Assembly: GCA_949775045.1 (NCBI GenBank)
Contig: OX459097.1
Location: 10,961,619 to 11,025,618, forward strand
Length of the DNA: 64,000 bases
Source: Metridium senile
Taxonomy: Eukaryota; Cnidaria; Anthozoa; Actiniaria; Metridiidae
Reading direction: 5' to 3'
Shown here piece by piece: positions 56,501 through 64,000 of the stretch; the first letter of the stretch is position 1, and the number at the start of each line of letters is the position of its first letter. Made by a program: the position numbers and the translations under genes. The notes beneath the pieces were generated by a model. That model was not told the origin of the DNA, did not search any database, and saw only the letters and a program-made list of their open reading frames with translations.

Positions 56501-59500
56501 GTCCTTGGGAACAACTAATATCGAAGTGATTTGGCTCAAATTTATTTTAATATTTTTTGGGGGACCGTTTAATGTTCGACTAGTCGAAGGCCAATTTGAA
56601 CTCCGAAATAGTATGGAATAACGACATATTCTCATCTCATTTTATACACCAAAAACATACTCAAATGATATAATTTTTGCACAAATGTATAGACATTTCC
56701 TTCTAGTTTCAACGGCCATATGACTTAAATAATAATTATTTTTTATTTTAACGTCAGCAGCTTAAAAAGTGACCCTCCTGCACTCGCATCGGACATCGGC
56801 TCAAAACAAGTCAACTTTAAGAGCTTATTTCAAAATCGTGGCACCTGATTGAAACTTCTCCTTTACTTCACTATAAACTACTAACATTAATCAATACAAA
56901 ACGCCAATAAAATCTTTCTGATCTACAATTTCGAAAGAATGACAAGGACTTAAACTTTGTTAAATTTCCAAATGTGTCAAAATCGAGCATTCTTTATCGG
57001 TAAAATACTCATTGGTATTAACAGCTAAAATTACCTTAAACTGCATTCAATAATGCTCGGCTGTGCAATTAAGTCGTTAACCATCCTCTTTAGCGATCTA
57101 AATAACGTAATAACTTGACCTTCAAGGTTAGGGATTCAAGTGTCTTCTGCAGGCGTGAGTTCCATGAGTTCAAGTCCAGAATGTAGCAGTTGATTTTCGC
57201 TGTTTCGATTGCTTTAAATGTCCATGTGACCTTCGTTTAAGGTACCGTTTCCATCAATATAAATGTCTCGGGGATTACTAACAGTTATCAATGAAATTAA
57301 AACTCAAAATAAGTCATAACTTGGAGTTTAAGATGTCTTCTATCTGTTATAAATGTTTGTTTATATTCGGCACTCGTTCCCAGTCTATCACCACTATTGT
57401 ACCTAGGGAGGGAGGGAGGGGAGCCGTAGCAAAATTAAAAGAATGAAGGAAATTAATAAACTAATAAGTAAAAGAAAAAATAAACCAAACTGATGCCCTT
57501 TATCAACAAAAAGAAAAGCACTTGGGAGAGACAAAATTGTAACAAAATTGAAAGAATACTTAATCAATTGTCTCACGATTGAGGTCATTGGAAGAAATAC
57601 CGCGACGTTTCGACTGCAATCTGCTAGTCTTCATCAGGCGATGGTGTAGACTGGATGATGGTTGTCTTATATACTTTTCGTCGGATTATCGGCGCTGTGA
57701 TCTACCGGAAGCGTGGATGCCAACAATCAAGAAGCATGCTGGGACATCAAGCGTCAGCCAATCACAGCGCCGATAATCCGACGAAAAGTATATAAGACAA
57801 CCATCATCCAGTCTACACCAGCGCCTGATGAAGACTAGCAGATTGCAGTCGAAACGTCGCGGTATTTCTACCAATGACCTCAATCGTGAGACAATTGATT
57901 AAGTATCCTTTTAATTTCACATTCCACGATGAATAACTTATTTCCTTCTATTAAAATTGAAAGAGTCATTATTTATGAAGGGGGGAGGGAGAAATCATGG
58001 GGGGGGGGGGGGGGGGGTTGGTCAGGTGTATTTTTCTTGATGACTGGGGGTGAGTCATGGTTTAATAAAATAATTGTTTATTTCCCCCTAATTAGGAAAT
58101 GCAATATTTGTGTGCGATATATACTTTTCAACGCTTAGATTATTTCTTACGTGAAGTTTTCAAAAGCCAATGGCAAAAATGATGATAACAAACAGGCGTA
58201 GTATTTCGATTAAAAAAAAATAAAGGCGTTTCTGTATCAAACTTGACAATAATATTTACGGATTTTAATCGGAATGGCGCGTTCTTGGTTAGCAGAACGC
58301 ATTATTAGGATATTCCACCCTTGTATTGCGCTAGCACCTTTGTAGAAATTGTAGACTAGATCATCGTTCTGCTCATTACTGTAGAAGCTGATACTTTGGC
58401 TATTTAGGGTCTCCTCTATTTCACGAAGACAAGTCTTCATATCTTCACACTGGTGACATGCAAAATAATAAAATAATTAACTAACAGAATTAATGAAGGA
58501 AGGAAATGAATAAACTAACAAGTAAAAGAAAAAATAAACCAAACTGATACCCTTTATAAACAAAAAGAAAAGCACTAGGGAGAGTCAAAATTGTAACACA
58601 ATTGTAACAAAATTGAAAGAGTCATTATTTATGAAGGGGGGGGGGGGGGAGAAATCATGGGGGGAGGGGGTGGTCAGGTGTATTTTTCTTGATGACTCGG
58701 GGTGAGTCATGGTTTAATATAATAGTATAATACCCAAGACGTTAAATTTAGCACTTCAAGGGGTAGATCATTATTTGTTTTGCCAATATTGTTTTTCCCC
58801 TAATTAGGAAATAAAATATTTGTATGTGATATATATACTTTTTAAACGATCAGATTATTTCTTACGTGAAGTTTTCAAAAGACAATGGCAAGAATGTTAA
58901 TAATAACAAATAGGCGAAAAGTATTTCGATTAAAAAAACTAATGCAAGCGTTTCTGTATCAAACTTGACAATGATATTTACGGATTTTAATCGGAATGGC
59001 GCGTTCTTGGTTAGCAGAGCGCATTATTTTATAATTTCGCATGTCAACAGTGTGAAGATATGACGACTTGTCTTCGTGAAATAGAGGAGACTCTAAACAG
59101 CCAAAGTATACCAGCTTCTACAGTAATGAGCAGAATTAACGATGATCTAGTCTACAATTTCGACAAAGGTATTAGCGCAATTCAAGGGTGGAAGGCCCAT
59201 ATAATGCACTCTGCTAAATATTATTGTCAAGTTTGATACAGAAACTCCTGCATTAGTTTTTTTTAATCGAAATACTTTTCGCCTGTTTGTTATCATCATT
59301 TTTGCCATTGGCTTTTGAAAACTTCACGTAAGAAATAATCTAAGCGTTGAAAAAGTATATATCGCACACAAATATTGCATTTCCTAATTAGGGGGAAATA
59401 AACAATTATTTTACAAAACCATGACTCACCCCCAGTCACCAAGAAAAATACACCTAACCAGCCCCCCCCCCCCCCCCCCCATGATTTCTAATAAAAAATG

Positions 59501-62500
59501 ACTCTTTCACTTTTGTTACAATTTTGTTACAATTTTGTCTCTCCCTAGTGCTTTTCTTTTTGTTTATAAAGGGCATCAGTTTGGTTTATTTTTTCTTTTA
59601 CTTGTTAGTTTATTGATTTCCTTCATTCTTTTAATTTTGCTACGGCTCCCCTCCCTCCCTCCCTAGGTACAATAGTGGTGATAGACTGGGAACGAGTGCC
59701 GAATATAAACAAACATTTATAACAGATAGAAGACATCTTAAACTCCAAGTTATGACTTATTTTGAGTTTTAATTTCATTGATAACTGTTAGTAATCCCCG
59801 AGACATTTATATTGATGGAAACGGTACCTTAAACGAAGGTCACATGGACATTTAAAGCAATCGAAACAGCGAAAATCAACTGCTACATTCTGGACTTGAA
59901 CTCATGGAACTCACGCCTGCAGAAGACACTTGAATCCCTAACCTTGAAGGTCAAGTTATTACGTTATTTAGATCGCTAAAGAGGATGGTTAACGACTTAA
60001 TTGCACAGCCGAGCATTATTGAATGCAGTTTAAGGTAATTTTAGCTGTTAATACCAATGAGTATTTTACCGATAAAGAATGCTCGATTTTGACACATTTG
60101 GAAATTTAACAAAGTTTAAGTCCTTGTCATTCTTTCGAAATTGTAGATCAGAAAGATTTTATTGGCGTTTTGTATTGATTAATGTTAGTAGTTTATAGTG
60201 AAGTAAAGGAGAAGTTTCTATCAGGTGCCACGATTTTGAAATAAGCTCTTAAAGTTGACTTGTTTTGAGCCGATGTCCGATGCGAGTGCAGGAGGGTCAC
60301 TTTCTAAGCTGCTGACGTTAAAATAAAAAATAATTATTATTTAAGTCATATGGCCGTTGAAACCAGAAGGAAATGTCTATACATTTGTGCAAAAATTATA
60401 TCATTTGAGTATGTTTTTGGTGTATAAAATGAGATGAGAATATGTCGTTATTCCATACTATTTCGGAGTTCAAATTGGCCTTCGACTAGTCGAACATTAA
60501 ACGGTCCCCCAAAAAATATTAAAATAAATTTGAGCCAAATCACTTCGATATTAGTTGTTCCCAAGGACAGAACTTCAAAATAGTAGAGTATGAAAGAAAT
60601 CTATTTTGAAGTTTCATATCGACCTGGAGGTTATTACGGAGACAGCCTCTTAAGTGTGACGTCACGAAAACATAAATTTTGGCTTTAGAAATATTTGGTT
60701 ACCAATTATGATGGAATATCAAAAAAGACGTTCACATGCCAAATTTGACGATCGAGAATCGGTCAAATAGCAGCTGAGATATGGCCACTTGAATTTATAA
60801 TTTCCCCATACATATCACTGTAATTTACAACCAGAGCCTAAAATACAGTGTTTTGTATGGGGAAATTATATATTCAAGTGGCCATTTCTCAGCTGCTGAA
60901 TTTTGGTCAAATTTGCTATATTTGATCATCCTTTGTGATTGCCTATCAAAATTAAGAACCAAAAATATGATTAAGTGAAAATAAATTTTTATGACGTCAT
61001 CACTTAAGGACTCTATTTGATATCATCTATTGTGACCTTGTGTGACCTTGTGTGACACGAGAGGGTATTATGTCAGTGTGATACTCTACAGACATTGCGT
61101 GACCTTCAAGTATTTTGTGGAATGTCCAGTACTGGCGTATGGGGTCCCCTGTCTTTCCTCCTGTGTCCCCTTGTCCCCAAGGGTATATCCTTAAGGCATC
61201 CCTTAGTTTTCGTGTCTACACTTAGGATCTGAGTGTACATGCTAGGGACAGGGCACAAGTAAGGGATCCCTTAGGGACATAAGTATTTTATAACTTTGCA
61301 TGGCCCACTTTGGTTTTCGCCTATGTGGCATATCATAACAGCGTGACATGACTTCAGGTGAGGCGGCAGAAAATGTCGTGACATGGCATGACGTGATGTG
61401 ACATGACCTGATTTGAATTGAAGTAATTTCATATTATTTCTGGTTTAGGGTGAACCTGGCAAAATCGGTATGCCTGGCTTCCCTGGTGCTGATGGCCTTC
61501 CAGTAAGTATGCTAATTTCAGTATTACAGTTGTATCTCATAATGGATGAATGAAAATACACCAGTTTATCAGTTGCATTAACAGGCAGGTTTTTTTAAGG
61601 TATATTTTGGTTCATTTATAGGGTTATCCTGGTATTGAAGGACCTCCAGGACCAAAGGGCAACAGAGTAAGTATATTTGTAATCAAACGCATCCTATACT
61701 AGTTTACTCGCTAGTTTCCATTTATATTTCTTATCAAAATATGCCAGCTGTCAACGTCAAGAGATTTTGTCTTAGGGCTGACCTTATTTATGTTCATCAA
61801 TGTGGAAAACCTTTTTTCTCTTCAGTCATCGCGTGATGATACTCTTTATTGCTCCAGTATCGATTTGATATATCGTCACCTTTCTTCTCTCCCCAGGGAC
61901 CACTCGGACCAAGAGGACCACAGGGATACCAAGGCCCACCTGGACCTAAAGTAAGATTTTAATTGTTCGTATTAGATAACTTGTTTACAAACATATCAAT
62001 GCTATTTACATGTTTCCAGGGCAACCAAGGCAAGCGTGGAGTATCAGGACCTAAAGGCGACGAGGTATGTTTACCATGAGACAGCAATTTATAATTGTTG
62101 ACTACAACCATGTGCAAAATTGTTGGGACATTGTCACATTTTTTGTTTGAGTTTTAAAAAATATACAAAATGTATCAATTTGATTTGCAAACCCCCTTCC
62201 CCCCTGAGTAATGTTGATTGGTCTTTCAAGTGACAACCGTTTTACATTCCCACAATTCAACATTGATACGGGGGAGAGGGGAAAACGGAAAAATGATGTT
62301 GAAATATTTTTCATGTAAAAACCAGATAATGTCCCAAGGTATTTTGCACATGATTGTAGTTTAGTGATAGATAAAAAAACACATATCATTAATAATTGAT
62401 AATCACTTCGAACACTTTGTTTACAAGCATAATGCTGATAAAGTCACCTCATTTAGTTTTGTTGAAAACACTTGTTTTTTTGAAGATGACAGATTAATAG

Positions 62501-63829
62501 CTGATATTATAAAATTCATGAATGATCGTCTTCGACTCGCCGTTGTATATCGCATACAGATCGGCCGCTCATATTGTAAATATTACTTACAGTTATATGC
62601 AATTTTTTCAAACAATGGGTTGAAGGGACAGCTCTTAGGCATAAACAAAAACTTGGCCAAAAAGCCTCATCTTGAATCCATTGTTCAAAATCATTTGCAT
62701 GTAACTATGATAACAACTATTGTTACATTTATTTACAAACTAGACGCCCAGATTGATTGAGGTTTCCTCGTTCCCTGGATGCATTGATGCTGAAAAATGA
62801 AATATAAATATATGAAGATCTATATTATTGCTTGGTTTGTTTTAGGGAACAGCAGGATTCCCTGGTGAGAAAGGAGACGATGGACCAAGAGGAGAAGACG
62901 TAAGTACATCTTGATGATGATGATGATGATGATGATGATGTTGTTGGTATGATGGTGTTGATGATGATGATGTTGATAATGATGATGATGATGATAATGA
63001 TATTGATGATGATGATGATGATGATGATGTTGAATTACTTTGAACTGAAGCATATAGCTTTTGCTAAAAATTCATGTCCAATACTGTTCTAGAGTAATAT
63101 TGTAGCGTTAAAGTGCGGCGCTTATTCGAGTACATACGGTAATCAATCCTAAAAGTTGTTGCTTTTAATTCATATTTGTTTTGTGTTTTGTTGGTAGGGA
63201 ACGGCCGGAGCACCAGGACTGCCTGGCCCAGAAGGTGGTGAAGGACCCAAGGTAAGGGTGTGTTGCTCGTATCGAGTCTGTAAGCTATATCTTCAAGTGA
63301 TATTTTGTATGTTTTCATAGGGTCGCACTGGATTACCTGGACCTTCTGGTATATCTGGACCATCTGGACCTAAAGGCGAACAAGGTGTGGCTGGTATGAC
63401 TGGTTACCCAGGACAAGCAGGGACAAAGGTACTTAAACTTAACACGAAGCAAATTAACAATAAAATCATCAAACAAATATTTTAAAAACGAACACACAGA
63501 TTTCTCTTGTACGTAAATTAGCTGCTCAATACTACAAAAGAAAACTATAGATTCCTTTACTTTAAATATTGTCCCATTTTAGAGGGTTTATATGTTGACC
63601 CCTACACGATGAAGCACTTCCGTGAAGAAGATGAAAAAATATCACAAAATACCGTTTCCTACTTAATTATTTTAAAATAAAAAGGATTGATCGTCTGATT
63701 ATTTAATTGCGGTCGTTACATTTGAGACAATTACTACAACAATAACAAACTGAAATTTTTATTTTTATTCCACAGGGAGACCAAGGCCCACCTGGGTCAA
63801 GAGGACGCGATGGTCCCAAAGGATCCCGG
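41706..63829 (+). CDS. Fibrillar procollagen alpha chain, 5' part (3' end beyond window)
   Basis: A secreted fibril-forming collagen. In-window exons: 41706-41716, 41802-41899, 47418-47959, 48649-48831, 49322-49363, 49858-49920, 50830-50901, 51670-51744, 52841-52888, 53124-53177, 53637-53690, 53906-53959, 54076-54129, 54550-54603, 54676-54720, 55431-55484, 55585-55629, 55709-55762, 56278-56322, 61449-61502, 61622-61666, 61897-61950, 62020-62064, 62846-62899, 63198-63251, 63321-63428 and 63776-63829. Order: signal peptide ([20 protein letters not shown]), TSPN domain, minor Gly-X-Y helix, non-helical linker, major helix. Helix exons are 54, 45 or 108 bp and all start with a Gly codon, the classical fibrillar pattern; the 48-bp first one starts with Pro. 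About 114 major-helix triplets are present, with no interruption. The C-propeptide is not in the window. I cannot assign it to a collagen type. Confidence 0.96.
43256..43870 (-). repeat. Tandem array, four 94-bp units, in the GTAACACCGTA family
   Basis: TATCGTTTATATCAAACACC starts at 43531, 43625 and 43719, and a variant at 43813: exactly 94 bp apart each time. The units contain ACGGTGTTACAACTTTCATT and CGCAGCCTATACAAGTTTAC. The left part (43256-43350) is the same family in inverse orientation. Confidence 0.9.
44390..44460. repeat. (TTAATTTCTTCT) low-complexity tract
   Basis: TTTAATTTCTTCTT units recur in pyrimidine-rich sequence. Confidence 0.7.
44940..45168. repeat. MITE with ends TAGGTAATATAATG and CGAAACGTCAG core
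   Basis: Inverted arms of about 85 bp (GAAATTTGTAACACCGTAAA, TTTACTGACGTTTCGAGCTT and complements) meet at a short loop near 45078-45090. A GGAAACTAGCGAGTAAACTA tail precedes the left arm. Relatives: 21891-22090, 43256-43870, and partial copies at 17345-17415 and 61688-61720. Confidence 0.88.
45982..46135. repeat. CAGGGGCGGAT-ended element
   Basis: CAGGGGCGGATACATGAA on the left and AAATCCGCTATGGAATA on the right are inverted and degenerate, with G-rich and C-rich inner parts. The end motif resembles the element at 47974-48237. Confidence 0.45.
47962..48124 (+). repeat. Tandem triplication of a 54-bp unit at the TSPN donor
   Basis: Units start at 47962, 48016 and 48070 (AAGTCATTTAACAGGATTCA...GTCAGGGGGTGTCCC). 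The first begins inside the donor GTAAGT. The later units lack the GT. Confidence 0.9.
47974..48237 (+). repeat. CAGGGGCGGATCC-type MITE with its 5' end triplicated
   Basis: The repeated unit carries TTCAGGGGTGGATCCAGAA, and the 3' end CTAGATCCGCCCCTG (48223-48237) is its inverted counterpart. The three 54-bp units are thus likely the 5' end of one element. Confidence 0.5.
48892..49090. repeat. CTAGCCTCCTCCGCAGGC foldback element
   Basis: CTAGCCTCCTCCGCAGGC and GCCTGCGGAGGAGGCTAG are exact inverted ends. TTGGGCTTCCTGTG and CACAGGAAGCCCA pair further in. A relative with GTAGCCTGCAAAACAGG ends lies at 51252-51419. Confidence 0.85.
49322..50901 (+). other. Minor triple-helix exons of the collagen
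   Basis: Exons 49322-49363, 49858-49920 and 50830-50901 encode [14 protein letters not shown], then G-E-I-G-L-P-G-P-K type triplets, then [16 protein letters not shown] with an imperfect end. It is split from the main helix by the linker exon. Confidence 0.85.
49935..50735. repeat. CAT/CAA microsatellite with higher-order repeat
   Basis: The tract consists of TCA, CAA and CAG runs. The 20-mer AATACTATTTAATCATTAAC recurs five times at intervals of about 105-135 bp, which gives a higher-order unit. Ser/His/Asn/Gln-rich ORFs are artefacts. Confidence 0.9.
50955..51140. repeat. Pogo/Tigger-like MITE (CAGTGGAACCCCG ends)
   Basis: CAGTGGAACCCCG at the left and CGGGGTTCCACT at the right are inverted and lie next to TA on each side. 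Repeated GCGGCCA and CCGCTTAATRCGGCCACC words lie inside. Termini and TA target recall Tc1/mariner pogo-like elements. Confidence 0.75.
51252..51419. repeat. GTAGCCTGCAAAACAGG foldback element
   Basis: The ends TAGCCTGCAAAACAGG and CCTGTTTTGTTGGCTGA are imperfectly inverted; GGGAAAAATCGG..GGGCTTCCTGT is common to the 48892-49090 relative. Confidence 0.65.
51670..51744 (+). other. Non-helical linker / N-telopeptide exon of the collagen
   Basis: The 75-bp exon encodes [17 protein letters not shown] followed by QMVIPPSL and has no regular Gly-X-Y. By position it corresponds to the N-proteinase site and N-telopeptide region between the minor and major helix. Confidence 0.75.
52213..52416. repeat. 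MITE with CGTCTACACG ends
   Basis: ATTAGACCCCGTCTACACGG and CGTGTAGACGAGGCCTTAAT are inverted. The interior repeats GAATCC..GGAT and AAACCGCATACTTTT, also in inverse. Confidence 0.75.
53385..53528. repeat. AGATTTCGTATGACT inverted-repeat element
   Basis: The ends AGATTTCGTATGACTATGAA and TTTACAGTCATACGAAATCT are inverted. Inner part has several GGCACGGCAAGGC words and is related to 26455-26525. Confidence 0.7.
54733..55280. repeat. Hexanucleotide array (GATGTA/GGTGTA/GATGGA)n
   Basis: About 90 units of 6 bp, with GATGTA and GGTGTA alternating irregularly and short blocks of GATGGA. The array lies in the intron after collagen exon 54676-54720 and starts 13 bp beyond its donor. Confidence 0.97.
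57556..57907. repeat. Nested MITE in the left arm of the palindrome
   Basis: The ends ATACTTAATCAATTGTCTCA and TGAGACAATTGATTAAGTAT are inverted. Arms of about 160 bp (GCGACGTTTCGACTGCAATC, GTCGGATTATCGGCGCTGTG) pair almost perfectly. Confidence 0.92.
58237..58470 (-). pseudogene. Coding-fragment remnant, copy 1 in palindrome
   Basis: On the minus strand a frame reads [20 protein letters not shown], followed by a [21 protein letters not shown] part and [11 protein letters not shown] near-identical frame lies on the plus strand at 59035-59236. From memory the W-x3-IMRS-NQ-x-A part resembles a multi-copy protein family of cnidarian genomes. Acceptor-like CAG before it suggests a captured exon. 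Confidence 0.5.
59035..59236 (+). pseudogene. Coding-fragment remnant, copy 2 in palindrome
   Basis: The plus-strand frame reads [20 protein letters not shown], then [33 protein letters not shown] and a stop. It has no substantial partner exons in the window. Confidence 0.5.
60655..61002. repeat. Nested MITE in the right arm, with CTTAAG duplication
   Basis: The 348-bp insert sits between two CTTAAG hexamers (60649-60654 and 61003-61008). The left arm has a single CTTAAG at the same point. Its ends TGTGACGTCAC and ATGACGTCATCA are inverted; inner arms TATAATTTCCCCATACA and complement pair well. Confidence 0.85.
62102..62359 (+). repeat. CTACAATCATGTGC-ended MITE, copy 2
   Basis: Ends CTACAACCATGTGCAAAAT and ATTTTGCACATGATTGTAG. 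It shares its interior with 29974-30184, but carries about 50 extra bases, including ACATTCCCACAATTCAACAT. Confidence 0.9.
62908..63035. repeat. (GAT)n microsatellite
   Basis: GATGAT runs with GTTGGT and GATAAT interruptions in the collagen intron after exon 62846-62899. Confidence 0.9.
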
Positions 63830-64000
63830 GTAAACTTATTGTTGTATTTAGCAACAAAAATATTTCTTCTCATTCTCATTTTTATCATCATGACCATAAT
63901 TATTGTCATTACAATCGATCTCATCAATTTTAAAACATTGTCATCATCATCATGATTCACTTCACAACCAAGACGGTCATCATAATCATCGTCGTAAACA

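Larger units (their letters stand above)
56401..61022. mobile_element. Giant palindromic (foldback) element, about 4.6 kb
   Basis: The left arm (56401 to about 58240, with an insertion at 57556-57907) is matched by the right arm (about 59236-61022, with an insertion at 60655-61002) as reverse complement. Examples are CTTAAGAGGCTGTCTCCG against CGGAGACAGCCTCTTAAG and GTAACGACTT-type blocks further in. Between the arms, 58490-59030 repeats the inner left arm (without the nested MITE) in direct orientation, and two copies of a coding fragment face each other. Long G runs (58001-58017, 58637-58650) and a C run (59463-59480) mark the matching points. Confidence 0.85.
56323..61448. other. 5.1-kb collagen intron occupied by a giant palindrome
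   Basis: Apart from about 80 bp at the left and 430 bp at the right, the intron is the palindromic element 56401-61022. No collagen exon was found inside. Confidence 0.85.
52841..63829 (+). other. Major triple-helix exons of the collagen (first 114 triplets)
   Basis: Nineteen exons: one of 48 bp, twelve of 54, five of 45 and one of 108. Every Gly-X-Y triplet is intact, and each exon after the first begins with a Gly codon. Several introns between them are filled with repeats. Confidence 0.95.

Overview
This is animal nuclear DNA: AT-rich, with intron-split genes, GT-AG splice sites, microsatellites and a very high density of short inverted-repeat (MITE-like) elements. A fibrillar collagen with 54/45/108-bp Gly-X-Y exons makes it metazoan. 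The non-vertebrate gene structures and the repeat style suggest an invertebrate, most likely an anthozoan cnidarian (sea anemone or coral). That placement is inference, because no search could be run.

Six protein-coding genes can be reconstructed exon by exon with consistent reading frames. (1) The 3' half of EDEM3, an ER mannosidase-like protein with a PA domain (+, 1834-9034; its 5' part lies outside the window), with a decayed retroelement gag-like remnant upstream, probably intronic. (2) ZMAT2, a spliceosomal zinc-finger protein (-, 13796-15383). (3) FBXW7, the F-box/WD40 substrate receptor of SCF ubiquitin ligase (+, 18217-23481), which unexpectedly carries an N-terminal helix-hairpin-helix pair in the same exon as its F-box. 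(4) SRD5A3, polyprenol reductase (-, 25915-27869). (5) SEC22, an ER-Golgi R-SNARE (+, 28113-31707), divergent from SRD5A3 across a 243-bp shared promoter. (6) An unrecognised 494-residue charged, low-complexity protein (-, 34746-39117) with an E2F-type site about 30 bp before its ATG. The last 22 kb (41706 to the window end, +) is the 5' part of a fibrillar procollagen: signal peptide, TSPN domain, minor helix, linker, and about 114 triplets of the major helix.

The rest is introns and intergenic DNA full of non-autonomous elements. Several families have two or more copies here. Three foldbacks of about 450 bp share TTAA-AGTGC termini, three elements share AATAGACC termini, and there are pairs with ends CAGGGTTCGTGC, CAGTGCGACTCGCC and CTACAATCATGTGC. 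The most striking are a perfect 99-bp inverted repeat in an EDEM3 intron and a palindrome of about 4.6 kb in a collagen intron, which holds two opposed copies of a coding fragment and two nested MITEs.

Functionally, four of the seven gene products relate to the secretory route: EDEM3 (glycoprotein ERAD), SRD5A3 (dolichol for N-glycans), SEC22 (vesicle fusion) and the collagen as cargo. With only a few genes, this may be chance. No tRNA, rRNA, CRISPR array or prokaryotic feature was seen.
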